A stretch of DNA of 28,088 nt from CAJCIY01 sp036379355 (lineage in GTDB: Bacteria > Actinomycetota > Actinomycetes > Mycobacteriales > CAJCIY01), in assembly GCA_036379355.1 (NCBI GenBank), contig DASVGV010000135.1, positions 1 to 28,088 on the forward strand, read 5' to 3'. Below the pieces are notes generated by a model, which was given only the letters and a program-made list of their open reading frames with translations, was not told where the DNA came from and made no database searches. Position numbers and translations under genes: made by a program. Shown piece after piece: positions 15,593 through 23,638 of the stretch (position 1 is the first letter of the stretch; every line of letters starts with the position of its first letter).

Positions 15593-18328
15593 ATGGCAGA
15601 CACCCGTAGAGCGGTCATCACCGACGGTTTGCCCAGCCAGCTCCCCGACGTGGACCCGTCGGAGACGGCCGAGTGGATCGAGTCCTTCGACGCAGTCGTG
15701 AACGAGGCCGGCCCGAGCCGGGCCCGGTTCCTCATGCTCAAGCTCCTCGAGCGAGCCCGGGAGCGACAGGTCGGCGTTCCGTCGCTGACGTCCACCGACT
15801 ACGTGAACACGATCCCGGCGGACGCCGAGCCGTGGTTCCCGGGCGACGAGCACATCGAGCGGCGGATCCGGGCGTACATCCGGTGGAACGCGGCCATCCT
15901 CGTCTCGCGCGCGAACCGGCCCAGCATCGGTGTCGGCGGCCACATCGCGACGTACGCCTCGGCCGCGTCCCTGTACGAGGTCGGCTTCAACCACTTTTTC
16001 CGCGGCAAGGACAACGGCGCATCCGGCGACCAGGTGTTCTTCCAGGGCCACGCGTCACCGGGCATCTATGCCCGCGCCTACCTCGAGGGGCGGCTGTCGG
16101 AGCGGCAGCTGGACGCGTTCCGGCAGGAGTCGAAGCCCGGCGGCCTGCCGTCGTACCCGCATCCGCGCCTGATGCCGGACTTCTGGGAGTTCCCGACCGT
16201 GTCGATGGGGCTCGGTGCGCTCGCGTCGATCTACCAGGCGCGGTTCAACCGGTACCTGTACGACCGCCACATCAAGGACACCAGCGAGTCGCACGTCTGG
16301 GCGTTCCTCGGTGACGGCGAGATGGACGAGCCGGAGTCGCTGGGGGCCATCGGGGTCGCGGCCCGCGAGGAGCTCGACAACCTGACGTTCGTCGTCAACT
16401 GCAACCTCCAGCGGCTGGATGGTCCGGTCCGCGGCAACGGCAAGATCATCCAGGAGCTCGAGTCGTACTTCCGCGGCGCCGGCTGGAACGTCATCAAGTG
16501 CATCTGGGGCCGCGACTGGGACCCGCTGCTGGCCGCCGACCGCGACGGGGTCCTGGTCAACCGGATGAACACCACGCCGGACGGCCAGTTCCAGACCTAC
16601 TCGGTCAGTGACGGCGCGTTCATCCGGGAGGACTTCTTCGGCGTCGACCACCGGTTGCGGGCGATGGTCGACCACCTCTCCGACGAGCAGATCACCCGCC
16701 TGTCGCGCGGCGGCCACGACTACCGCAAGGTCTACGCCGCGTTCAAGAGCGCGCGCGAGCACGTCGGCCAGCCGACGGTGATCCTCACCCACACCATCAA
16801 GGGCTGGACGCTCGGCAAGGACTTCGAGGCCCGCAACGCGACCCACCAGATGAAGAAGCTGACCCACGAGGAGCTCCGGGAGTTCCGTGACCGGCTCTAC
16901 CTGCCGATCAGCGACGCCGAGCTCGAGGGCGAGCTGCCGCCGTACTACCACCCCGGCGAGGACTCCGAGGAGATGTCCTACCTGCGCGAGCGGCGCGCGC
17001 TGCTCGGCGGCTCGCTGCCGAAGCGGGTCGTGCGCGCCAAGCCACTCCCGCTGCCGCCCCGGGACACCAAGGCGTACACGGCGATGGACGCCGGGTCGGG
17101 CAAGCAGGCGGTGGCCACGACGATGGCGACCGTACGGATCATCAAGGACCTGATGAAGGACGAGGGCATCGGCGCCCGGTTCGTACCGATCATCCCGGAC
17201 GAGGCGCGGACCTTCGGGCTCGACGCGATCTTCCCGACCGCCAAGATCTACAACCCGCACGGCCAGCAGTACGACGCCGTGGACCGGGACCTGCTGCTGT
17301 CGTACAAGGAGGCCAAGGACGGGCAGATCCTGCACGAGGGCATCAGCGAGGGCGGAGCCATGGCGTCGACGCTCGCGGCGGCCACCGCGTACGCCACGCA
17401 CGGCGAGGCGATGATCCCGGTCTTCATCTTCTACTCGATGTTCGGGTTCCAGCGGATCGGCGACCAGCTGTGGTCGCTCGGCGACCAGCTCGGCCGCGGC
17501 TTCCTGCTCGGCGCCACCGCGGGCCGGACCACGCTGAACGGCGAGGGCCTGCAGCACCAGGACGGGCACTCGCCGCTCGTGGCCTCGACGAACCCCGCAT
17601 GCGTGGCGTACGACCCGGCGTTCGCGTACGAGGTCGCCGCGATCCTCCACGAGGGCCTGCGGCGCATGTACGGCCCCGACAGCGAGGACGTCTTCTACTA
17701 CCTCACCGTCTACAACGAGCCGATCCGCCAGCCCGAGCGGCCCGAGCACGTCGATGAGCAACAGCTGCTCCGCGGCCTGTACCGCTACCAGGCCTCCCCG
17801 CTGGAGCGGGCGCCCCGCGCCCAGGTGCTGGCCAGCGGCACCGGCATGTACGCAGCCCTGCGCGGCGCCGAGCTGCTGGCCGAGGACTGGGGCGTCGCGG
17901 CCGACGTGTGGTCGGCGCCGTCCTGGTCCAACCTGCGGCGGGAGGCCATGGCCGCGGACGAGCACGCCCTGCTGCATCCCGACGACCCGCCGATCGTGCC
18001 GTGGGTTCGAGAGGCGCTGCAGGACGTGGCGGGTCCGATCGTGGCGGTCACCGACTTCATGCGCGCGGTGCCGGACCAGATCGCCCCCTGGGTGCGCAGC
18101 GACTGGTCGTCGCTCGGCACCGACGGCTTCGGCCGATCCGACACGCGCGCGGCGCTGCGGCGCCACTTCCACGTCGACGGGCCCTCGGTCGCGGTCGCCG
18201 TGCTGGCCGCGCTGGCGCGCCGCGGCGAGGTCAAGCCCGAGACGGTCGCCGAGGCGGTGGCCCGTTACCGGCTCGACGACGACACGGTGGCCGACCTCGG
18301 CAGTGCCATCGAGGGCGGCGCGACCTGA
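15593..18328 (+). CDS. aceE: Pyruvate dehydrogenase E1 component (homodimeric type)
   Basis: A 911-residue, thiamine-diphosphate-dependent subunit that decarboxylates pyruvate and passes the acetyl group to the E2 lipoyl domain. The TPP/Mg motif is G240-D-G-E-M-D-E-PES followed by N269 in NCNLQRLDG. IGVGGHIATYASAASLYEVGFNH, RFVPIIPDEARTFG and QHQDGHSP are strongly conserved in E. coli-type AceE proteins (887 residues). The ATG at 15593 lies behind GGAGGATGGAGGT; an ATG at 15585 is out of frame. In mycobacteria the equivalent aceE (Rv2241) also lies near the peroxiredoxin and DUF3052 genes. E2 (sucB/dlaT) and E3 genes are not in this window. The stop overlaps the proposed start of the next gene. 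Confidence 0.97.
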   Translation: MADTRRAVITDGLPSQLPDVDPSETAEWIESFDAVVNEAGPSRARFLMLKLLERARERQVGVPSLTSTDYVNTIPADAEPWFPGDEHIERRIRAYIRWNAAILVSRANRPSIGVGGHIATYASAASLYEVGFNHFFRGKDNGASGDQVFFQGHASPGIYARAYLEGRLSERQLDAFRQESKPGGLPSYPHPRLMPDFWEFPTVSMGLGALASIYQARFNRYLYDRHIKDTSESHVWAFLGDGEMDEPESLGAIGVAAREELDNLTFVVNCNLQRLDGPVRGNGKIIQELESYFRGAGWNVIKCIWGRDWDPLLAADRDGVLVNRMNTTPDGQFQTYSVSDGAFIREDFFGVDHRLRAMVDHLSDEQITRLSRGGHDYRKVYAAFKSAREHVGQPTVILTHTIKGWTLGKDFEARNATHQMKKLTHEELREFRDRLYLPISDAELEGELPPYYHPGEDSEEMSYLRERRALLGGSLPKRVVRAKPLPLPPRDTKAYTAMDAGSGKQAVATTMATVRIIKDLMKDEGIGARFVPIIPDEARTFGLDAIFPTAKIYNPHGQQYDAVDRDLLLSYKEAKDGQILHEGISEGGAMASTLAAATAYATHGEAMIPVFIFYSMFGFQRIGDQLWSLGDQLGRGFLLGATAGRTTLNGEGLQHQDGHSPLVASTNPACVAYDPAFAYEVAAILHEGLRRMYGPDSEDVFYYLTVYNEPIRQPERPEHVDEQQLLRGLYRYQASPLERAPRAQVLASGTGMYAALRGAELLAEDWGVAADVWSAPSWSNLRREAMAADEHALLHPDDPPIVPWVREALQDVAGPIVAVTDFMRAVPDQIAPWVRSDWSSLGTDGFGRSDTRAALRRHFHVDGPSVAVAVLAALARRGEVKPETVAEAVARYRLDDDTVADLGSAIEGGAT

Positions 18329-18720
18329 CCGGCACGCTGGTCTTCGACGGCGACTGCGGCTTCTGCACGTCGTCGGCGCGGCTGCTGCGCCGCCTCGTCC
18401 CGGCTGTCCGTACCGTGCCGTGGCAGGCCGCCGACCTCGGCGCGCTGGGGCTGACCGAGGCGGCGTGCCGCACCGCGGTGCAGTGGGTCGGCGACGACGG
18501 TGGGACGTCGTCGGGGGAGGTCGCGATCGCCCACGCGCTGCGCGCCGGGCGCCGCCCGTGGCCGGTCGCCGGCCGCGTCCTGCTCGCCGTTCAGCCCGTC
18601 TCCGGGTGGGTCTATCGCTGGGTGTCCGCGCACCGGTCGTCGCTTCCCGGCGGACCGCCTGCCTGCGCCACCGTGACCAGATCGCCCTCCAGGGGTGCTC
18701 CCGGCCGCCCCGCGGGCTGA
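18325..18720 (+). CDS. DCC-family thiol-disulfide oxidoreductase (probable CTG start)
   Basis: A protein of 131 residues with the DCC signature: TLVFDGDCGFCTSSARLLRR at the N-terminus (D-x-x-C-x-x-C) and PGGPPAC near the end. These short proteins are predicted redox or membrane-linked factors of unknown partner. The only way to include the first strand of the domain is a start just before TGTLVFDGD. No ATG, GTG or TTG is there in frame; the codon at 18325 is CTG and overlaps the aceE stop as CTGA. This copies the ATGA/GTGA junctions elsewhere in the window, so CTG is proposed as the start. A long start far inside aceE (17908) is unlikely. Confidence 0.78.
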   Translation: MTGTLVFDGDCGFCTSSARLLRRLVPAVRTVPWQAADLGALGLTEAACRTAVQWVGDDGGTSSGEVAIAHALRAGRRPWPVAGRVLLAVQPVSGWVYRWVSAHRSSLPGGPPACATVTRSPSRGAPGRPAG

Positions 18721-18756
18721 GCGCCGCCCGACGCCGTCGCCGCAGCGGCACGGTGG

Positions 18757-18789
18757 GAGGCGGATCCGACCGCCTCGCCGAGGAGGCGG
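18757..18789. terminator. Paired alternative hairpins between convergent genes
   Basis: GAGGCGG (18757-18763), CCGCCTC (18770-18776) and GAGGCGG (18783-18789) can form either of two 7-bp stems with 6-nt loops sharing the middle strand. They sit between the ends of the DCC (+) and PHP (-) genes and may stop transcription from both sides. Confidence 0.5.
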
Positions 18790-18803
18790 GTCGCGGCGAA
18801 TGT

Positions 18804-19844
18804 TCAGTCGTGGCGGGCGGTCCAGGCGAGCAGCTCGTCGACGCCGCGCGTGTTCACGATGCGGTCGGGCGGCACGCCGCAGGCAGCGGCGCGGGCGCAG
18901 CCGTACGGCTGCCAGTCGAGCTGGCCGGGCGCATGCGCGTCGGTGTCGATGCTGACGTCGCAGCCCGCTTCCAGCGCCAGGCGCAGCAGGCGCTTGGGCG
19001 GGTCGAGCCGCTCCGGACGCGCGTTCACCTCGACGGCGACTCCGAACCGCGCGCAGGCGGCGAAGACGAGCTCGGGATCGAAGTCCGACGGCGGGCGGCC
19101 CTTGCCCTTGACCATCCGGCCGGTGCAGTGGCCGAGTACGTCGACGTGCGGGTTGGCGATCGCCGCGACCATGCGCCTGGTCATCGCCGCACCCTCCATG
19201 CGCAGCTTGGAGTGGACGCTGGCGACGACGACGTCCAGCTCGGCGAGCAGGGCAGGCTCCTGGTCGAGCGACCCGTCGTCGAGGATGTCGCACTCGATGC
19301 CGGTGAGGATGCGGAACGGCGCCAGCTGCTCGTTGAGCGCGCGGACCACGTCCAGCTGCCGGCGCAGCCGCTCGGGGCTGAGGCCGTTGGCCACCGTCAG
19401 CCGTGGTGAATGGTCGGTCAGCGCGAGGTAGTCGTGGCCCAGATCCCTGGCCGCGCAGGCCATCTCGCGGATGGGCGACCCCCCGTCCGACCAGTCGGAG
19501 TGCGTGTGCAGGTCACCCCGCAGGGCATGGCGCAGGTCCTCACCGCCTTCGGCCACCGGCGTCCCCGCGGTGGCCTCGAGTCGGCGCAGGTAGACCGCGA
19601 CCTCCCCGGCGAGCGCGTCCGTGACGACCTGGGCGGTCACCGCGCCGATGCCCGGCAGCTCGGTGAGCGTGCCGGCCCGGTTGCGCTCGGCGAGGTCGTC
19701 CCGGTCGCGCAGCACCTCGGCGGCCCGCCGGAAGGCGCGGACGCGGTACGTGGGCTCCTGCGCACGTTCGAGGAGGTACGCGATCCGCTCGAGCTGCTCG
19801 ACCGGACCGGCGACCTCGCTCAGGACGGCCGCCGACGGCCCCAC
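18804..19844 (-). CDS. PHP-domain phosphoesterase with PolX-like N-terminal helices
   Basis: A 346-residue protein. Residues about 10-90 (LERIAYLLERAQEPTYRVRAFRRA, then LTELPGIGAVTAQVV with a helix-hairpin-helix) match the 8-kDa/HhH part of X-family DNA polymerases. The PHP domain follows from about 115: DLHTHSDWSDGGSP, LALTDHSPRLTVANG, GIECDILDDGSLD, ASVHSKLRM, DVLGHCTGR and SIDTDAHAPGQL supply the metal-binding His/Asp residues. The catalytic polymerase domain found between these parts in bacterial PolX is missing. It is likely a phosphoesterase or nuclease that binds DNA. GTG 19844 is used since no nearer start exists; it overlaps the upstream gene by 25 nt and has no ribosome binding site of its own. 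Confidence 0.82.
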   Translation of the reverse strand: MGPSAAVLSEVAGPVEQLERIAYLLERAQEPTYRVRAFRRAAEVLRDRDDLAERNRAGTLTELPGIGAVTAQVVTDALAGEVAVYLRRLEATAGTPVAEGGEDLRHALRGDLHTHSDWSDGGSPIREMACAARDLGHDYLALTDHSPRLTVANGLSPERLRRQLDVVRALNEQLAPFRILTGIECDILDDGSLDQEPALLAELDVVVASVHSKLRMEGAAMTRRMVAAIANPHVDVLGHCTGRMVKGKGRPPSDFDPELVFAACARFGVAVEVNARPERLDPPKRLLRLALEAGCDVSIDTDAHAPGQLDWQPYGCARAAACGVPPDRIVNTRGVDELLAWTARHD

Positions 19845-20431
19845 CGTCGGCGTCGTACCGGCTGGTCCACAGGTTCGTTCGCCGGCGGCGGCCGGTCGGC
19901 CGGGATGCGTACGACGGCGGGACGTCCGCCGACGTCGTCGTTCTCGCGCAGGTCGGCGGACAGCTCGACGACGGGCCGGACTGCGGCGGGCGCGGCGGCG
20001 TCCTCGTTCGTGCCGGCCGGTACTGCCGCGGGCTGCCGCGGGGGCGGAGCCCACGTGCGCCACTGTCCGATCGGCACCTCGTCGTCGGCGGAGTCGGTGG
20101 CCGGGAGCACGTCCTCGTCGGGGAGCACGTCGTCGTCCAGGGGCAGCAGCCGCCGCGGCACCGCCTCGACGGCGGGCCGGCCGATGACCTCACGGGGCGC
20201 CGGGGGGTCGATCGGCGGCGGCGCATCCGCCGCACCCGCCGGTTCGGACGGGGCCGCGGCACGCTCGTCCGTCGCGCCGGGCCCGTCGAGCGATCCCGCC
20301 GGCGCGGCCACCGACCTGCCCAGGGAGGCGGCAAGGGCGGCGAACCGGGCGCGGCTCGGACCAGGCGGCATCGCCTCGACGGCGGCGCGGAGCCGCTCCG
20401 CCCGGTCGATGTCCACGGTCACACACCGCAT
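19820..20431 (-). CDS. Hypothetical proline/acid-rich protein
   Basis: I do not recognise this 203-residue protein. Residues 7-40 (DIDRAERLRAAVEAMPPGPS, then RARFAALAASLG) look like two short helices. The middle is Pro/Ala-rich with an acidic stretch (LPLDDDVLPDEDVLP). It has one short ordered-looking motif (IGQWRTWAPP) and ends in a basic tail (RRRRWGRRRPS). There are no membrane segments and no signal peptide. The ATG at 20431 or GTG at 20422 could start it; neither has a clear ribosome binding site. Coding in this frame is supported by the third-position GC bias and by overlap with the PHP gene downstream. It is divergent from the EccC-like gene with a 60-bp gap, so a shared regulatory region is likely. 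Confidence 0.6.
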   Translation of the reverse strand: MRCVTVDIDRAERLRAAVEAMPPGPSRARFAALAASLGRSVAAPAGSLDGPGATDERAAAPSEPAGAADAPPPIDPPAPREVIGRPAVEAVPRRLLPLDDDVLPDEDVLPATDSADDEVPIGQWRTWAPPPRQPAAVPAGTNEDAAAPAAVRPVVELSADLRENDDVGGRPAVVRIPADRPPPANEPVDQPVRRRRWGRRRPS

Positions 20432-20491
20432 GGTGACACGGACTGTGGATGACGACCCGCTGATCGACCGGCGCCGCGACACGCTGGCGCC

Positions 20492-23400
20492 GTGACCGTG
20501 CCCCACCGTCCCGCCCGCCGACCGCTGCCCGAGCCGGCCGAGGCCGCGCTGCCACTCGCTGCACCGCCGGTCCGCCCCGCCGGGAGTCCGGGTTGGCTGT
20601 TCGGTGTCCTGCCCGCGCTCGGGCTGCTGCCCCTCGTCGCCCTGGGCATGCGCGGCTCGGGCGCGCTGGTCCTGCTGCTCGTGGTCCCCGTCCTGGTGGG
20701 CACCGTCGGCGTGGTCGTGGGCCAGCGGCGGTACGCACGCGCCAACCACACCCGCGCGGTCAGCCGCTGGCGTGCGCACGTCGACGACCTGGCGGCCCGG
20801 TGCACCGCTGCCGCCGACGGGCAGCGGCTGGCACTCGACCGCCGGCACCCGGCGGACCTGGGCGCGGCGATCGAGGCCGGGTGGGCGTTCGAGCGCCGTC
20901 CGTCGGACGCCGACGCGCTGGTGGTCGCCGTCGGGTCCGGCATGGTGGCGGCGCGCGTACGCCTCGAGCCGCCGCCCGTCGGACCCCTCGACGACGTGGA
21001 CCCGGCACTCCTCGACGTCGCCCGGCTGGCCTGCGCGCGGGCCGCGGTCCTTCCCGCTGCCCCGGTGACCGTCGACCTTCGCGCGGCCGGCATCCTCGCC
21101 GTCGTCGGTGACCCGGCGGTGGTGGACCGGCTGGTCGCCGAGGTCGCGGTCCTGCACGCACCCGGCGAGGTCGCGATCTCCGGCGACGACCGCTGGCCGC
21201 ATCGCGAGGGCGACGTGCGCCTCACGGTGGTGAGCCGGTACGCCCCGGGAGCACGAGCCGGTCCGGCTCCGGCGATCGTCGGCTGCCGGCGGTACGAGGA
21301 CGTCCCCGCCGCCGCCGGCGCGATCCTGGACGCCACCGCAGGGACGCTCACCTGCGGCGGAAGCGTCGTACGTCTCGATCACGTGGACCGGCTCGACCCG
21401 GCCCGCACCGGCGAGATCGCCCGCCGGCTGCACGCACTCGCCCCTCCGGTCCAGCGGCCGGCCCTCCCCGCGCTGCTGGACGAGCCCGCGGACGACCTCG
21501 CGGTGCCGTTGGGGCTGGACCCGGGCGGTGCCGCCGTACGCCTGCACCTGGGCGAGGCCGCCGCCGGCGGTCACGGTCCGCACGGCCTGCTCGTCGGCGC
21601 CACCGGCAGCGGCAAGTCTGTCGCGCTCCGGACGGTGGTGACCGGGCTCGCCGCCCGGCACGGTCCGGACCGGCTCGCCCTGCTGCTCGTGGACTACAAG
21701 GGCGGCGCGGCGTTCGCCGACCTGGCCGACCTCCCTCACGTGGCCGGCCTCGTGACCAACCTGGCCGACGACCCGGGGCTGGTCGACCGGATGGGGGTCG
21801 CCCTCGGCGCGGAGCTGGACCGCCGGCAGCGCACCTTGCGCGAGCACGGCGCGGCGTCCGTCCGCGAAGCCCCGGACGTCGTGCCCTCGCTCGTCGTCGT
21901 GATCGACGAGGCCGGGGAGCTGCTCGCCGCCGCCCCGGACGTGGCCCAAGTCCTGGCGCGCATCGGACGGGTCGGGCGATCACTCGGCGTGCACCTGCTC
22001 GTGTCGACGCAGTCCTGGGACGCGAACCGCCTGCACGCGCTGGACGCCCACCTTCGATACCGGATCTGCCTGCGCACGGTGAACCCCGACGACAGCCGCG
22101 CCGTCCTCGGCACGAACGCCGCGCGGACGCTGCCGTCGAAGCCCGGCGCGGCGTGGCTTGCGGTGGACGGGGAGCTGACCCGCGTCGACGTCATCCCGGC
22201 GCCGGACCCGGCGGCGTCCGTCGTCCCGCTGCGGCCGGGCCGCGCGGAGGCGGTCTGGCTGCCGCCCCTGCCGACCGTGCTGCGCTGGCCGGCCGACGGC
22301 TCGATCGGCCGGCTCGACCTGCCCGCGCGGCGGTCGCAGCCGCCGCTGGTCGCGCGCGGGCACGTCGCCGTCGCCGGCGCGCCCGGCAGCGGCGTCACGA
22401 CAGCACTGCGCGCCGTCGTCCATGCGACGGACGCCGCGGTCCACGTCCTCGACGCGGGCGGGCGGCTGCGCGACCTGGCGGAGCTGCCGCACGTCGGGAC
22501 CGTGGCCGGCCCGCACGAGCCCGAGCGGGTCCGTGCGGTCCTCGCCGCCGTCCGGCACCAGGTGGCGCGCCGAGCGGCCGGCTCCGGGGGGGCGCCGCTG
22601 CTGCTCGTGGTCGACGGGGTGGCCGCGCTGTCGAGCGCCGACGACGGGGCCCTGCAGTCGGTGCTCGCGGACGTCGCCGCGCGCGGGCTGGGCCTCGGCG
22701 TGCACCTGGCCGTGGGCTGCCGCCGCTGGTCCGAGCTGCGCGGCGGCCTCCTCGACGCCGCGCGTACCAAGATCGAGCTCCGCCTCGGTGACCCCGCCGA
22801 GAGCATCGCGGGCCGCGCCCGGGCGGCGACCCTGCCCGACGTCCCGGGCCGCGGGCTGCTCGCCGACGGCTCGGAGTGCCAGATCGCGCTGCCCTCCGGA
22901 TCGGTGCGCAGCACCCTGCGGATCGATCCGGTACGCGTCCTGCCGCTCGCCGTCCGCGAGCCGTCCGGGCGCTCCGCGGCCTTCGTCCTGGGCGTCGGCG
23001 GGGTCGACTGCGCCCCCCTGGCACTCGACATGCACGTCGCCGGCCGCCATCTGGTCGTCGCCGGAGACGCGGGCAGCGGCCGGACGACGGTCCTGCGCCG
23101 CCTCGTCGGGCACCTCGGTCGCCGCGCCGAGGTCCACGTGGTCGACCCGCGTCGGTCCTTGCCCGCCACGGCCGGCGATCCGGCGTCCGTGCTGCGCGCG
23201 CTGGTCGCGGCCCTGCGTGAACGCCTTCCCGGCGCCACGTCATCCGCCGACATCACCTGCCGTCCAACGATTCCCGGCCAGTCCACGTATGTCGTCCTGG
23301 ACGACGTCGACCTGATCGCCGCGGACCCGGCCGCGGCCGGCCCGCTCACCGACCTGGCCGCACTCCTGCCGTACGCACCCGACGTGGGCCTGCACGTGGC

Positions 23401-23629
23401 GGTCGCACGGCCCGCGCTGGCGCACGCGTTCGACCCGCTCGCGGCGCGCCTGCGCTCCGCCCGACCGTGGCTGCTCCAGCTGCCGGGCGACCACGTCGAC
23501 GGCCCGGCCGCAGGACGCCGAGACCTGGCCCTGCCCGGCCGCGGCGTCCTCAGCCGCGGAACCGGAGCCGCAGTGGACGTGCAGTGCTACCTGCCGGCGG
23601 CCGAGCGGCGCGACCCCGACGGTGGCTAG
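20492..23629 (+). CDS. EccC-like FtsK/SpoIIIE ATPase with three ATPase domains
   Basis: A 1045-residue protein built like the EccC/YukB motor of type VII secretion. Two membrane helices lie at about 34-76, followed by a DUF-type linker region and three FtsK/SpoIIIE-like domains. Domain 1 has intact Walker A GATGSGKS (369-376), VDYKGG (from 400) and Walker B VVVIDEAGEL (D472, E473). Domain 2 has GAPGSGVTT (629-637) with Val where Lys belongs, and VVDGVA. Domain 3 has GDAGSGRTT (858-866) with Arg where Lys belongs and a Walker-B-like VVLDDVDLI. Domains 2 and 3 thus probably bind but do not hydrolyse ATP. GTG start at 20492. No WXG100 (EsxA/B), EccB, EccD, EccE or mycosin gene is in the window. 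A DNA-translocase role cannot be excluded, but no FtsK gamma domain is present. Confidence 0.85.
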   Translation: MTVPHRPARRPLPEPAEAALPLAAPPVRPAGSPGWLFGVLPALGLLPLVALGMRGSGALVLLLVVPVLVGTVGVVVGQRRYARANHTRAVSRWRAHVDDLAARCTAAADGQRLALDRRHPADLGAAIEAGWAFERRPSDADALVVAVGSGMVAARVRLEPPPVGPLDDVDPALLDVARLACARAAVLPAAPVTVDLRAAGILAVVGDPAVVDRLVAEVAVLHAPGEVAISGDDRWPHREGDVRLTVVSRYAPGARAGPAPAIVGCRRYEDVPAAAGAILDATAGTLTCGGSVVRLDHVDRLDPARTGEIARRLHALAPPVQRPALPALLDEPADDLAVPLGLDPGGAAVRLHLGEAAAGGHGPHGLLVGATGSGKSVALRTVVTGLAARHGPDRLALLLVDYKGGAAFADLADLPHVAGLVTNLADDPGLVDRMGVALGAELDRRQRTLREHGAASVREAPDVVPSLVVVIDEAGELLAAAPDVAQVLARIGRVGRSLGVHLLVSTQSWDANRLHALDAHLRYRICLRTVNPDDSRAVLGTNAARTLPSKPGAAWLAVDGELTRVDVIPAPDPAASVVPLRPGRAEAVWLPPLPTVLRWPADGSIGRLDLPARRSQPPLVARGHVAVAGAPGSGVTTALRAVVHATDAAVHVLDAGGRLRDLAELPHVGTVAGPHEPERVRAVLAAVRHQVARRAAGSGGAPLLLVVDGVAALSSADDGALQSVLADVAARGLGLGVHLAVGCRRWSELRGGLLDAARTKIELRLGDPAESIAGRARAATLPDVPGRGLLADGSECQIALPSGSVRSTLRIDPVRVLPLAVREPSGRSAAFVLGVGGVDCAPLALDMHVAGRHLVVAGDAGSGRTTVLRRLVGHLGRRAEVHVVDPRRSLPATAGDPASVLRALVAALRERLPGATSSADITCRPTIPGQSTYVVLDDVDLIAADPAAAGPLTDLAALLPYAPDVGLHVAVARPALAHAFDPLAARLRSARPWLLQLPGDHVDGPAAGRRDLALPGRGVLSRGTGAAVDVQCYLPAAERRDPDGG

Positions 23630-23638
23630 CCTCGGCGC

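Noticed and set aside
17908..18324. Long N-terminal extension of the DCC protein from ATG 17908
   Set aside because: The extension overlaps 417 bp of aceE in another frame and has an Arg/Gly-rich translation unlike the DCC family, whose members begin just before the D-x-x-C-x-x-C motif.
16055..18751. An 898-codon open frame antisense to aceE
   Set aside because: Low-complexity Arg/Val/Leu translation and no start-site features. It is the shadow of a highly conserved gene.
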